From Parietaria judaica (taxonomy: Eukaryota; Streptophyta; Magnoliopsida; Rosales; Urticaceae), in contig OX940869.1 of assembly GCA_954871525.1 (NCBI GenBank), positions 21,480,001 through 21,544,000 on the forward strand: a stretch of 64,000 nt of DNA, written 5' to 3'. Below, piece after piece: positions 22,833 through 37,400 of this stretch; position 1 is the first letter of the stretch; each line of letters begins with the position of its first letter. The notes beneath the pieces were generated by a model. It was not told the DNA's origin. It searched no databases and saw only the letters and a program-made list of their open reading frames with translations. Position numbers and translations under genes: made by a program.

Positions 22833-25527
22833 TGTTGGACATGTGTGTCCTTAAACAAGAAATTTAATCCATTTGCAAAAGATTATGACAAGTCGTTGAA
22901 TAAAGATGATGCTTATTATGATAATCTTATTATAGTTTCTGGTAGAGTAAAATAGAATGTTTGATCCTTAGTTCATAAATGATGCAATTATGTATTATTA
23001 TCACAACAAAGTCAATGTGAGGAAGAATTAATAATCATAATAAATGAACTTAAAATGTCCGTGACCTGATTATCTGGGTGGGAGCCCATTAATCGTATAA
23101 GGTCATTAATGTGACTAACTGACAATTCTATTTGGATTTTGTGTGTGTTACACTCACTAGAAGTGCATTAAGTATGAGGTGTCTTCATACAGGACTGGAC
23201 CTGACTTAAACTCCGGAAGTTATCATATAAGACCGTCACTGATAACTTGGAGTTGAGTCACTAGTAGATGATCAAATGGATATTCGATCTAAGTCCTGAG
23301 TGAACTTGAGTCAGAGCTGCTGGCTTGATTGTTCTTTGATTTAACCGTTAAAGAACACAATATATTACTGTTGTTCCCAACACTATTATTTTGGGAACAT
23401 GATAGTCAGTAGTAAGGGTAGCTTGGTCATAGACATGGGCATCACACAGCTCTCTTCAGAGTCATGATGATTCCCTTGATTGTCGGTGGTGAGAAGTGAA
23501 AGGTACCCGTGCGCAACTTATGAATCGAAACCATAAGTGGGTTACTCATAATATTACTGACTAAGTCAAGGATGAAAATGCAATGAGGGGCATAACGGTA
23601 GAAACCACCTGCTCGTGTGTGAATCATCAAGTGAAAGATCAATAAAAACTGAATTTGATTGTATCAATGGACACCCTGCTGTAATTAAGGGAATAATATA
23701 TACTGTATCACTAAAGAGTGCAGCCTCGGGTTTATAGTGGAATAACACCGAGGTTTGACGAACACCCTAGCAGTTCGTTGGAGCTTAAGTGATACGGGTC
23801 CATGGTCCCCAGGATAGTTCCGTAACGGATGATACGTACGTGATAAAAACATTTGAAATGTTTTTAAGATCATTTGGCAAGACTCATAAAACTGAAGTCT
23901 TGACACACATCAGATAGTTTTATCAGTAGCGTGGCAAAAGTACCATATCTTGGTAACCGAAATTAACCGTCAAAATAAAGTAGAATTTGGATTTTCTGTC
24001 AACATGAAAGTTGTTGGAAATTAAATTCTAAGAAACTTTGCTTTTGAAACCGAGTCGTTTCCACGTATGGTTTGTGATTTAGAGAATTTCTAAGTTTGTG
24101 ATCGTTTCGGTAAACTATGAAAATAAATCACATGTCAGGAATTTAAATGATGGTGTGTCACCATGACATTTGAATGTGTGATATTGAGATCAGAGAATAT
24201 TAATATAATTTAATTATTCGAATTTAATTATTAATATATTATTAATAATTATTCAATAATAAATCGATTTATATTAATATGTAAATAATATATTTTCATA
24301 TATATTATAAAGTGTAGAAATCGAATTATTCCTTAGAATGTGGAACAATATGCATTCGAATGGATAGACTTTAGTCTTTTCATAATTACGGCAAAAGTAT
24401 TAAATGTTTTGGTATTTGAGAAAAACCCTAAAATCAATTTAATCCATTGGATCGGTTATTATTTAAAATCAACCGATGGATTAGGATATTGGTATATTCG
24501 AAATTAATAACTTGGTGACCAAGTTTTGATTTTCGAATTTGGTTAATTAATTGTATCCGTTAGATCGGTTTCGAATTATAGTTTTGGATAAATTCGAATT
24601 TGTTTTTTATAAAATCTTTTGATATTTGATTTTATCCTAAACTAATTTGATCCATTAGATCGGTTTAAAGATTTATCTCAACCGTTGGATCTAGATAATA
24701 TGAATTCGAATTTTAATATATATAAATATATATATATATTTATAACTCGAATTTTATAAAGATAAGAAGATAAGATTGGATTTTTTATTTTATCCAAATC
24801 TTTCTTATTTAATTAAATCCCATATTAATTATATCCATTGGATTTAGATAAGATTAAATCTACACCATTGGATTGAAATAATTAATTATATTTAATATAT
24901 AGAATTCAAAATTAGGGAGGAAATTTCTCAAATTCGGTTACAGTTTAAGTCTATAAATAGGAGGCTCATTCTACACATTTTTCACACCTCTACCCAGAGA
25001 AAAATTCGAACTCTCCCTCTCCCTTAGGGTCTGCGAATTTTCTCTCTGATCTCTCTTTCTGGTTCGGCTTAAGAGACTTAGTTCTCCTGAAGCTTAAAAA
25101 GGACCATCATTTTAAATTTTGCGACGGAATCCTGCCGCTGAAGCCCACGCTTCGGTACGAGAATTCCAGGAGAATATCCCGGAAGATCACGAGAGTTTCC
25201 CTCAGCACCGGCGGAGCCCTGCCCGATTCCGAACGTGCAGCCGGAAGTCGTCATTAGAGGTACGGCCTTATGCATTGGGTTAATAAATGCAACCATTTAC
25301 TGCTTTCTATTTATTTCCTATAATGACTATATTATTAATAATGATTTATGAATATTAAATTACATAATATTTATCAGATCTTGTTATATGGTTATTATAT
25401 GATATCTGGACCGTTGAACGGATAACAAGTTTTTCCGCTTTAAAATAATTTTTTTAAATGTTACCCGGACGGTTCGGAGGTATAATTCGTGATAATTTAC
25501 ATAGAATCAGACACGTGATTTCCAACA
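22833..25527 (+). mobile_element. Y4: LTR of family Y
   Basis: 2695 bp, from TGTTGGACATGTGTGTCCTTAAAC to GATTTCCAACA. A TATA box (ctataaatagg near 24951) is followed by a CT-rich leader, the expected U3/R layout. Flanks (gagat at left, atatt at right) do not match, so no target duplication is visible. With Y3 it forms a long inverted repeat. Confidence 0.8.
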
Positions 25528-26290
25528 ATATTAACTTCACCTAACATACATATACAGTTTATATACATATTCATTTAATATTATATACTTCAACTAATAT
25601 TAAATTTGTTAACATACATATACAATTAACATGCATATTCACTTAATATTACACACTTAATTAACATACATATTCATTTCACATAATAATTTGACTTAAT
25701 ATTATACACTTAAACTAATAAAATGACTTAATATTATACATTTCACCTACATATTTAAGTTACAAATGTGTTTTGTTGTATACAATTATGTCTTGTATTT
25801 ATTAAATATGTAGTTTTGAACCTATATAAATATCTTGCTTAAATACTCAAATATGATTTACAAAATATCCGTCGAAAACCCTATCGGCATGCGGTATGCC
25901 CATGCGAAAAGTGCGGTATGTGCGGTATGCGGCATGCCCTTATTTTACGATTTGCCTATCGACATACCCATCGGCAAGCGATATATCCGTAAAACGGAAA
26001 ATGCGAAACAAAATCGGCAAGCGGCATTTTAAACCTTGCAACTAATACAACACTTAAAAATATTATTATATGCAGAGAATAAAATAAAATAAATTATATA
26101 CCCTTATATCACGCCAGAGATAGAGTGATTTAATCAAATCACACAGCTGTCGAAAAATAATAAAGTACCTCACACGTTTAAACTTTCTTCTTGTCTAACC
26201 AGAAGTTTCAGCTCTTCTTTTTGTCTCTGTATATTCATTTTTCTCCGTTCTTCTTTCTTCTTCAGAAAAGAAAATGCTCTCCTCCAAGAA
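25528..26290. other. AT-rich degenerate repeat region
   Basis: From 25528 to about 25760 the words 'taatattatacactt' and 'aacatacatat' recur in irregular order. At 25880-26030 a stretch rich in 'gcggtatgc' and 'ggcaagcg' words looks like the inside of a non-autonomous DNA element, but I found no terminal repeats. No gene is seen. Confidence 0.4.
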
Positions 26291-26857
26291 TGTTAGATAT
26301 AGTATTCTAAAAATGAAATACAAACGGAAAATAAGAGAGAGATACAACTCTAATAAGCTCCGTAAAGCTCGTAGCCGCAGCGACGATGGTGTCGATCTCA
26401 GAGACTCCGAAGTGCAAGAATATGCAAAAGAAGAAATCAGATAAAATGGAGCCTAAGCGCGTTCGACGCTTCCCTTGAAGCAGATTCGTTCCCTCTTTGT
26501 GTTGGAGAACAAATGGACCGTCTTCTTCCCATGGTACAGAGGCTATATCGCTGGATTCAAAACACCAGAGAAACCGGCGACGAACTCGATCCGTAAGCTT
26601 TGATAACAAGCGAAAATCGAAAACCAAAGATGTGTATTTAGCTCTGAGAAATCGTTTCTCTTCTTGTTCTATCTCCTACAGGGTTTGGGTATGGCTCTAC
26701 TTATAGATAAATGCTAAGAACTCAGATTGAATACTCATCAATGTAAAACGTTTTCTTTCTAATCTTTGGTTTTCCAGATCTGACGTTTATAGCGATTAAA
26801 CATCTTTAACACTAATTAACGCCATTAAATTTCATTTATAAGAGAATATTTCTAACA
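26291..26857 (-). mobile_element. Z2: full-length LTR of family Z with adjoining 3' region
   Basis: 567 bp, TGTTAGATATAGTATTCT to GAATATTTCTAACA. It matches 2887-3172 on both sides of that copy's deletion. The polypurine tract and ~140 bases of Z 3' region follow at 26858-27010 and then the match ends abruptly at 'tttgaactgct'. It is a truncated second insertion: LTR plus a stub. Confidence 0.8.
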
Positions 26858-27010
26858 ATCCCCCACACAAATGAAATTGATCATCTTTTATTGGGTAACA
26901 AAGCTTAAAAGGATAATTCTGCATAGGATAAGTAGGTATCACCTTTGAAGCTTCCCTCGTTAAATATGTTTTCTAAACTAGTGATCAATAGACATGATGT
27001 CTTTGAACTG
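26858..27010 (-). other. Z2: polypurine tract and 3' stub
   Basis: Same sequence as 3173-3328, beginning atcccccacacaaatg (minus-strand tgtggggga next to the LTR). The break at 27010 is where Z homology is lost. Confidence 0.7.
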
Positions 27011-27303
27011 CTAGCTTGCTTATTAGTGAATGAGGGACGGTTTTTCATGATCGGTGGACAGGCAAAATCCAGCATGTTTAACCACCGGATTGATATAGGG
27101 CATAGTACCGATTTAGATTAGACCCAATACTTATGTCTCTTTATAGTTTTAATGTGTGTAGCATTTTTTAACCAACTTGTAATTCTTATGTATTATTCTA
27201 AGGTGTTTACATTGCGATCCATGTTTTAAAGTTTGATGGTCAGTTACGTTTTCAAACCACCCGTATACGTATATTATTGGATAAATATTCAAAGGAAGAA
27301 AAA

Positions 27304-27951
27304 TCAGCAAAAAATATTCTCCATAAACTTGACAAACACGCTGAAATCAATCTTTCCTTCTCGGTTCTTGTCTACGGACTCGATCATCCTCTTGCAGTCT
27401 CCGATCTCCGTCCGCTGCGTCAAGCCAAGAAGCCGCAGAACTCTCTGCAAATCCCGAGCGTCAACGAAGCCGTCTCTGTTCTCATCAAACACGTCGAAAG
27501 CTTCCTTCAGCTCCTCCAAGCTTGGCTCGTTCTCTTCGAACAGCGCTGTGAAGCGATCGCTACCGAAAGACTCTCGTATCCCGTCGCTCTCCGGGGCGAA
27601 AGAGAATCCAAGCCTTTCCATAACCATCTCGGCATCCTCTCTTCTCAGGTCCATCTCGCTCCTCCCATCGGCGATGCAGGCCGAAACAGGCCTGCTTGGC
27701 GCAGAATCCAAGTCCTTCTCGGCGCAAATATTCGAGCAGATGAGGACGAACTTGGACTGCAAAAATGAAGCGAATCTCGGGACAATTTTCTCGCTTATGT
27801 TCGCCCAGTTTACAGTCATCAAGAAGATGTTGACGAAGAGAGCGAAAACGTGCAAGAATGGCAAGCCATATTCCGAGGCCATCGCGGTTGTCGTCGCCCT
27901 CGTTAGCACTTTCTTCTCCATGTTTCCGGAATTGAAGATCAATATAAGCAT
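27304..27951 (-). CDS. Calmodulin-like protein, CML45/46 type
   Basis: A 215-residue single-exon protein. Residues ~30-52 are a hydrophobic segment, probably a signal anchor. The C-terminal third carries two EF hands. The first loop (D156 to D167, DENRDGFVDARD) has Asp/Asn at positions 1, 3, 5 and 9, Gly at 6 and Asp at 12. The second (from D194, DKNREGKID) has the usual residues at 1, 3, 5, 6 and 9 but Val instead of Glu at 12, so it may bind Ca2+ poorly. An N-terminal hydrophobic segment with a C-terminal EF pair is the layout of plant CML45/CML46, calcium sensors with no enzyme activity. The start at 27951 is the first ATG after an in-frame TAG; Met11 and Met24 are alternatives. A minus-strand TATA box lies about 125 bases upstream. 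The subgroup rests on memory of the family. Confidence 0.85.
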   Translation of the reverse strand: MLILIFNSGNMEKKVLTRATTTAMASEYGLPFLHVFALFVNIFLMTVNWANISEKIVPRFASFLQSKFVLICSNICAEKDLDSAPSRPVSACIADGRSEMDLRREDAEMVMERLGFSFAPESDGIRESFGSDRFTALFEENEPSLEELKEAFDVFDENRDGFVDARDLQRVLRLLGLTQRTEIGDCKRMIESVDKNREGKIDFSVFVKFMENIFC

Positions 27952-28073
27952 GGCTCTTCCGAGAGGAGAAGACTTTTGAAACTAGAATTGAATGTTATTG
28001 ATTATACAAGAATTTCAGAAAATGGTTTACTTTTACATCGATCGCTAGCTTGTGAGGAACATGGAAGAGAAGA

Positions 28074-28086
28074 AGATATATATAGG
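28074..28086 (-). promoter_or_regulatory. TATA box of the CML gene
   Basis: The minus strand reads cctatatatatc, 123-135 bases upstream of the CML start codon, followed by a pyrimidine-rich stretch (cttcttctcttcc). This is a usual spacing for a plant TATA box plus leader. Confidence 0.55.
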
Positions 28087-29290
28087 ATCCAAGAGGTGTA
28101 AAGACTGAGCTGAAAAAGAAAAGGGAAGTTGCTTGTGTGTTGCGATATAGATTCATTCTACGAGGAATTGGTCTAATTAATATTAGTCATAGTGATAACT
28201 GCGACAAACGTACTTAAACTTTAAACAACTCGAAAGAAAAATAAAATAGCGACAGGTTAAGATACCCTAAGTCAACAAATTTAAGGCCACACACCGTTAA
28301 ATTTTAATGAGAGAAGATGTTAAATAGCTGGATGGACACATAAATGTGTATTTTAGGTATGATTTGGTAGCACGATGCTAAAAAAATTTACCAACCTTCC
28401 GTGTAAAAATAATAGACGAAAAAATATATTGGTTCACATTTATTGACTTTGAGTATTTTTGTCACTATTTCACCATATAGACCCTTGTCACTTCAGTTGG
28501 TTAAGCTTTAGGTACTTATGCCGCTGTGAATAGTTGAGACGTCTTTTTTGGAGCCAAGCTAGTATTTTATTTGGTCTTGTTTGACCTAAACCCTCAAAAT
28601 GGGAGGCAAATCTTGATGCTTTTAAAGTTCTCTGAAACTCGATCAAATAATATATTGGGGACGGCCTACTATTTGTTCCTTTCATTTTCAAAGAAAATTG
28701 TGTATATTTAATGCACTGCGATTTCCATGAAATTGGGTGTTGTGGAAACCACCTTTGATAAAGTGTATAATAATATGCAAGTGGGAAAGTCAATTGTGGT
28801 CACCTAACGAGGAAATGCTGAGGAAATTTTGTGCCGAGACTTTCGAGTATAAAATATGTCGACGAATTTTGTCCGTTTGTACACGTTATATATACTTGAT
28901 TAAAAGAAGAGAGAAATTGCGTTAAATGGGTTATATGCCATGGCATGTTCGAATCCTCAAATAATAGCAACTCGGCCGTAAGTTAAATTTACGTATATAT
29001 TGCGACTTACGAGCGTAATGTATATTTTTCAGGGTTCTTATCAGATTTAAATTGACTTAGTCAAAAATATTATCTTTTATTTATTAAGAGGATATTAGTT
29101 ATTTGAAGATATTATCTCTTCTTCCCATATTACTTCTTTGCTGCACTGTTGTCGTTTGGCTATTATATATATTTAAACATCACAGAGAGTGAACGTGAGA
29201 GTGTGTGTTGGTGATAGCTTATATTGTCGTTTTGCTTTCTTCTAGCTTCTGTGAACGTGTTTTTGGCAGTGATCATTGAAGTGGAAACCA
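28087..29290. other. Intergenic region upstream of CML
   Basis: AT-rich. The part 28375-28530 resembles the reverse complement of about 44520-44640 ('tagacgaaaaaata', a cacatttnttgantttg block, and 'gtact...gccgc'), so both may be copies of one short repeat family. The end (about 29165-29293) looks like the last part of a copia LTR, since a primer site follows. No gene is seen. Confidence 0.4.
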
Positions 29291-29295
29291 ACATT

Positions 29296-29390
29296 TGGTA
29301 TCATAGCCAAACCCGAAGCACATGGCATCACCAAGCGAATTCACTGGAGGAGATATGACAACGACTAAGATCGGAAAAAAGGGAACATGA
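29296..29390 (+). pseudogene. Relic copia 5' end: primer site and gag start
   Basis: 'aaaccaaca' is followed by tggtatcatagcc (one change from the tRNA-Met primer site). An ATG at 29322 opens a 22-codon frame, MASPSEFTGGDMTTTKIG..., that ends in TGA. A short Ala-Ser-rich start just after the primer site is usual for copia gag. The rest is cut off by an LTR beginning at 29410. Confidence 0.4.
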
Positions 29391-29409
29391 CGCTCAATAA
29401 TCCGATCCT

Positions 29410-30117
29410 TGTTGAGGTCGAAAATTGGCCTCCACAGTCACAGAGTTACGGTCGGTGTAATTCCGAGTTTAGATTACCTTAGAGCTCCCGTTAAAGCTAG
29501 AACACGTTGAAAGAGGTGAGTGTTCAAGAGAATGAGTCGGGTTTTTCGAATGATTGGGCCTCAATATGAAACTCTTTTTGCATGTGTATTGATGGTGCAA
29601 AATGTACGATCCCTTTTACATGGTCCTTAGCCTTCTATTTATAATCAACTAAAAGATTCAAATCAGTCCTTATAATGGGGCTGTTACAATTGCGTTTGAT
29701 TCCCTCATAATGGCCATAATTGCATGGCTGTAATCATGGGCGTAATCGTCATCGTCAATTAGGTGGAGCGTCGCTTGCGCCATGGTGATTGCTTCTATCA
29801 CGCCTTCGATCTTTTTCGTCCGTCTTATGGGCCTCATAGGCGATGATGCGCTTCGTCGCCGATTTGGTCGTCGCTCTTATTGTTTGTTGGCGATGATATC
29901 CGTCGCTGAGGCTTAATCGACGGGAATCATCATCGCGGCATGCCTCCCCATCGCTGAGGATCTTTGTCGCTTGACAAAACGTGGTCCCCCTTCGACTTGG
30001 TCAACTGGGCTTGTGTGGGTGTTGGGCCTTTGATGGATGAGGCCCAAATCACTAAACGACAGAGATAGATTTCGTCGTAACAATGTAAATTGTCGTAGAC
30101 GAAATCGTACCTCAACA
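29410..30117 (-). mobile_element. 708-bp LTR, minus orientation (3' LTR or solo plus stub)
   Basis: The ends are a perfect 9-bp inverted pair, TGTTGAGGT...ACCTCAACA. A minus-strand TATA box (gattataaatagaagg near 29640) is followed by leader-like sequence running left. At 30118-30129 'tatagcccccta' reads on the minus strand as a purine tract next to the LTR, so internal DNA should lie to the right. The left 5 bases (atcct) have no matching partner on the right, consistent with a 3' LTR and not a solo LTR. Confidence 0.6.
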
Positions 30118-30671
30118 TATAGCCCCCTAATTTATCAAGTACTTAAAGTAATTAGTAAAATATGAGACTAAAATTTCGCTTTTCGTCGCTGATAGACAGG
30201 CTCGTCGCTTCGCTATCTTGATGGCTAGGAAGCGACGCTTCTGAGGCTTTCCAGAGTATACTATTGATGGCGATGGTGAATTCAAAAATAGTTTTGTTGC
30301 CCGAGGTGATCTCAAACGTCGCAACCCCTTCGAATCCAATTGTTAGCCTTTACACGTGTCACTCTCTGGGAATTCGTCATGTCTCTTGAATTAACTCGTG
30401 TCTTTTCCATTTGGCGTGTGTCAGCGTGTGTCTCCTTGACATCAGCAAGTACTTGAGTATCCCTCGTGTATTCCAAATGTAACTAAATCTGAGCCTTTGA
30501 TATGATTTTGCGCCTTTCATCCTCGTCTGTCGAATTGTCTCTTAGATTTGATTTTTCGAATCCCCAATATCTCGCTTGCTCCTTCCTTTTTCATTCATCG
30601 TTTTCCATCTCTCTTCTTCTTCCCCGTTTTCCTCTTTCCCTATATCTTTAAGCATTAGCCATCCCCTAAAA
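30118..30671. other. Region between LTR and gag-like exon
   Basis: No gene. From about 30560 the plus strand is a pyrimidine-rich leader (cttctt, ctctct) with 'ccctatatctttaagc' just before the ATG at 30672, so this probably includes the promoter and 5' leader of the next exon. Confidence 0.35.
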
Positions 30672-30926
30672 ATGTCGTCCTCTATTCTCCCGAGTCACTG
30701 CCATGCCTTAACCATGACTGAAGGGGATGTGGCTCGCATAGTGAAGAAACACATCAAGGGGGAAGACGTCGAGGTTCGAATTCCCCAGGGTTCCGAGAGA
30801 ACAGACTCCCTCACCGACGGGTGGACTTGTGTGTATGAGATCTTCTTCACCAAATTTAATCTCCAGCTCCCTTTTCTGAATCCAATCTTGGCTTTCTTGC
30901 ATGCGCACAATCTTCCTCTTGGTCAG
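30672..30926 (+). pseudogene. First exon of a gag-like 'putative gypsy type transposon' protein
   Basis: 85 codons from ATG to a splice donor (ggtcag|gttagc). The end, WTCVYEIFFTKFNLQLPFLNP followed by ILAFLHAHNLPLGQ, matches the W-x-x-YE-x-FF-x-x-x-x-(R/Q)(F/L)P-x-x-P pattern of the PF04195-like domain. The next conserved piece, which should start at a 'xPN' motif, follows without a break as VSPNF, but the frame soon departs from the family. It is either an exon followed by a lost second exon or an unspliced relic. It runs opposite to the LTR at 29410-30117. In some plant Tat-lineage elements an additional ORF lies antisense between pol and the 3' LTR, which would fit this layout; that is inference. 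Confidence 0.5.
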
Positions 30927-31139
30927 GTTAGCCCCAATTTTCTTCGTTTTCTCTTTGCTCCCAGGGCCGAATTCTCGCCGGGCACGCGAAACGAGGCAGC
31001 AAAACGGGCATCATTTCGTCAATTTAACACTTCCCCTAGCTTAATTCGACTGTTCTAAACGAAATGGCCAAGTCAATTTCATCAATCAAGGCCCAGAACA
31101 CACCTAATTTGATCATCTAGAATCAGAAACTAGGGCAAG

Positions 31140-31620
31140 GAAATTCGAACTTACCGAGAGTCCGATGACGATTCCGATCGAGGGCTTTTGATCTCTTCGA
31201 CGAGGGCTTCAAAACCCCTCAATAAATTTCGAGATTGGAAAATGAAGACGGCGACCGGCGGCGGCGACGGCGAGGGGGTGCCTCCAACGGACTGTAATAG
31301 GCTTCGTGAACATGATTCCGGTGTTAGATTTCTCAAAATCAAACCGAAGTTAAAAAGATCTAGAGTTTTAAACCCGCACATTCCGGCGAATATTCCGGCC
31401 AAATGCCACCACTTCTTGTCGTCATCCGCCCATCAGCATGTGTGCCTTCTCGAGAGCTTTCTGGCGGTACCAAAATCTCGTTGATCGGAGCTCTGGTGAC
31501 GGAGTTATGCAGCTTTGAACAATTGATGTGAGAGAAAAGAAAGAGAGAGAGAGAGGGAGATGTTGGGTACGGGAAGAAAGAGGAAGAAAGAAAAAGGAGG
31601 TGGGAGAGAGAAAGGGTATC
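31140..31620 (-). other. Possible first exon/leader of an unidentified minus-strand transcript
   Basis: On the minus strand a CT-rich leader (31500-31610) is followed by an 83-codon open frame (31402 to 31154) that ends exactly at a good donor, gactctcg|gtaagttcg. The peptide has a proline/valine-rich middle and no domain I recognise. GC content is higher than around it. It may be the 5' part of a gene or the LTR of an old element. I cannot find a second exon. Confidence 0.25.
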
Positions 31621-31693
31621 GAACCCTATGCTAACTTTTTTTTTTTATATATATTATATATATTTAGGGCTTTACATAATTTTTGCGTCGGCT

Positions 31694-31748
31694 GGGTTTG
31701 AACTTTAGACATATGGAAGAGTCATGTAGTGGGTTTACCACTAAACTA
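31694..31748 (-). repeat. tRNA-like A-box/B-box pair (SINE head or tRNA relic)
   Basis: On the minus strand TAGTTTAGTGG (31738-31748) fits the Pol III A-box consensus TRGYNNANNNG and GTTCAAACCC (31694-31703) fits the B-box GWTCRANNC. The spacing is close to that of a tRNA gene. I do not see a complete cloverleaf, so a tRNA-derived SINE head or a degraded tRNA is more likely than a working tRNA. Chance is possible. Confidence 0.35.
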
Positions 31749-32336
31749 AACAAGCTTGGTTATGAGCTACAAACTCTTCAATTGTTATTTCAATTGGCAT
31801 ATAAGAATCTTTGAATGATTGAGAACTAAGTCCACCACATTTGTGTAGACTTGATCATAGTTTTAGGCAAATTGTATTTGAATTTCATTCATGCTCTGTT
31901 GGTTTGGATACAACAGATTTAATGTTCAAAGTTTGTGATGGAAAAATATTAAACTTTTTAATATAAATAATGATTATAATAAATTTATGGCAGAATTTTA
32001 AAGTTTCTTTTAACATGAAAAACATATTTTGTCATCTTAATATTAACCATAGCGATAAAAACGATTAATCATGCATGCAAAATAACCATGAATACACAAC
32101 ATCGTATAACTAATCATAGGATGAAGAAACTTACGATTACGGATTTATTCACATGTTAACGTCGTCGATCTTCAAGAGTCGTCCCTCCGTCTTCAATCAA
32201 ACAACCACGAAAGAATCAATGTTATGCCTAACGGATTTTATGAGACTTAGAGGGTGGGCTCTTATATGAACAAGAGAAGAACTTGGAACTTTTACCACTT
32301 GTTTTCCTCTCTTAAAAATCGCACAAATGAAGAACA

Positions 32337-34420
<2,084 letters not shown>

Positions 34421-37400
34421 TCATGACCAATCAGTGGTTGAAGAAGCATCATGATGATCGGACGGGCTAGCTGAAACAGAAAGAGAGTGCTTCACATTGG
34501 CAGGGCCGAAGAGGAGCTCTAAGCAGAAGGCACCTCCACATATTGATTTTCCCTTGCTTCCCAGCTTATCCAAATCTCCTACTTTCAACTACAACAACAA
34601 CAATGTAATAATCCAATTGTTTTCACAAGATACCAAGTGAGATTGGAAAAAAAATTAAGTATTTATGTTAAGTACTCTCATATTATTGACTTTGCTGCAA
34701 TATTAATTTTTTCTCTTATTTTTTAGTGCCGAAACTACTTAATTAGCTGCAAGTAACTATGAATTAAATCGAGTAAATTGGGTTTAAAAAATAGTTGTCA
34801 TTTTTTTTTTAATATTGTTTATCGTTTTTTATGACCTTAATATGATTACTTTAGTTCAATTATAGTATTTTTACCTCAAAAAATTTAACATAAACACCAA
34901 ATTGCACCAAAGTCAATATTAAGAGTACTTTCACGACCAAAATTTAATAAAAGTACTTAATTATACTAAAGTCGATAATATTATGAGTATTTTCACCAGG
35001 AATTCCTCTTGAAACAATGAAGTATATTAGAAATATATATACACCTGTAACAAGCTGTTCTTAATGAAAGATGTATTGAAGCAAGCGTAGAAGAGACGAC
35101 CTCCGTTCATTTTCTGGTAAAATGTGATCCTCACGTCGCCTGAAATCTGTCATCAAACTATTTTTTGTCAACCTTTATAATGCATAATTAATTATTTTCA
35201 CGTACTAAAAATAAAAAATTAATCCATAAAAAATCATAATAACCGTTATCTCTTTATAAGCTTTCATCGGAAAATCAATAGTTCATCATTTTAGTTGATA
35301 AAATTTTCCAAATGAGTGTAGTAGCCTGGGTGTGACGCGTTAATTTTTTTTACAATATTTTTTAAATTTAAATCTAAACAGTTATAAAGTTTTTCAGAAC
35401 TCAATCAAATTGTTACTTTTAATTCTTTTACGTTTAGGTTTAATTAGTTTTTAAATATTTTAAGAATTAATTCAAATTGTTACAAAAACGTAAAATTAGT
35501 AATTCTACGTTAACGATGAGACATTTAATGGTTGGAATAGAAAAAAGTTTATAAGAGTAATATTAGTAATTTTTACAACTAAATTTTAACCGCATTTAGG
35601 AATTCATAAGAAATATGATATTTGACTGTTGGATCCCAATTCACGGATCTGCAAAGAACACGAATAACACCAAAAGAAATCGAACCAAAAATAAAGTACA
35701 CAAACTTTTGGGAGAAGAAATTCTCTTGATTAATAATCGAAGGCTAAATACAAGAAGATAAACTCAAAAATTCTAATGGACTCTACTCGTGTTCACCCGA
35801 GCTGGGCTGAACGGCTGTCCGTCTTCTGTTCTGGTCGGTACCCGGGCTGACTCCTCGCAAGTGTTTCTGCCCGTCCTGGGTTCTGGTCGTCACCCGGACT
35901 AAGTCAAGCTTAAGCTCACATTCTCCCCCGTAAGCTTGACTTGCTTCCACTCTCTTCACTCCGAGCAGCTCTCTCATCTCCTCGAACTTGACTCTCCCTA
36001 GAGCCTTGGTAAGAATGTCTGCCCGTTGCTCCCTTGTGTTGACGAACTCCACGATGATCTCTCGCTTCTCCACACACTCACGAATGTAGTGAAACTTCGT
36101 GTCAATGTGTTTGCTCCGTCCATGGAACACTGGATTCTTCATCAACGCAATTGCAGACTTGTTGTCCACGTAGAGAGTAGCTGGTCTCTGCTCGGATCCG
36201 GTCATCTCTCTGAGTAGCCCCTTCAACCACATAGCTTGACATGCTGCTGCGGTTGCCGCCATGAACTCTGCTTCGCATGAGGATAGAGCTATTGTCTGCT
36301 GCTTTTGAGACTGCCAGGTGATCAGGTTTCCGTTGAGGTAGAACGCCATCCCTCCGGTACTCTTCCTGTCATCGATATCACCGGCCAGATCACTGTCCGT
36401 AAAGCCGACTAGTACTTCTGCTCCACTTCCTCTGTTGTATTGGATCCCGTAGTCCGTCGTGCCCTTCACGTAACGCAAGATGTGCTTCACCGCCTGCTGG
36501 TGTGCACTCGTGGGCTTCTCCATGTATCGACTGACTATCCCGACTGCGTGTGAAATGTCTGGTCGGGTGTGGGTGAGATACCTCAGGCACCCGATCACGC
36601 GTCTGTACTCCGTGGGATCCACTCTTCTCCCTTCAGCATCCTTCCCGAGCTGCAGCTTCGCCTCCATAGGGTACTTGCTCGAGTTACAGTCCGCCATCTC
36701 GAACTGTTTAAGGATCTTCTTCGCGTAGGCCGACTGCTTCAGCGTAATGCAGTCCTTCTTCTGTTCCACCTCGAGACTGAGGTAGTACGAAAGTAATCCG
36801 AGGTCACTCATCTCGAATTCGGCCATCATCGGCTGCTTGAACCCATCTACGCCTCCTGCGCTGGATCCTGTGACGATCAGGTCGTCCACATACACTCCCA
36901 CGATCAGAGTTTCCTGCCCGGTACTCCTGGTGTAGACTGCCTGCTCGCTCAAGCACTTTGTGAATCCAAGATTCTTCAAGCTCTTGTCAAGGCGGATGTT
37001 CCACGCTCTTGGCGCTTGTCTCAACCCGTACAGGGCCTTGGATAACTTGTACACCTTCTGCTCGTTGCCCGTGATGCCGAACCCCTCTGGTTGCTTGACG
37101 TACACTTCTTCTTCGAGGTCACCGTTTAGGAATGCCGATTTGACATCCAGATGGTGAATTTCCCAACCTCGATGAGCTGCTAGGGCTAGGATGAGTCTGA
37201 TCGTGTCCAGTCTTGCTACTGGAGCAAAGACTTCCTCAAAGTCTATGCCTTTCCTCTGCATGTAGCCTTTAGCTACCAGCCTTGCCTTGTGCTTAAGGAC
37301 ATTCCCCTCAGTGTCCTTCTTCAGCTTAAACACCCACTTCAGGCCGATGGGATTATGACCTTTGGGCAGGTCGGTAAGCTCCCATGTCCTGTTCTTCTCA

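Noticed and set aside
26307..26627. 106-codon frame on the minus strand in Z2
   Set aside because: Entirely inside the Z LTR and disrupted by the deletion in the other copy.
27233..27979. 248-codon and 163-codon plus-strand frames
   Set aside because: Shadows of the CML gene on the opposite strand; no motif of their own.
31694..31748. Functional tRNA gene
   Set aside because: Only A-box and B-box-like words are present; paired acceptor and anticodon stems cannot be drawn.
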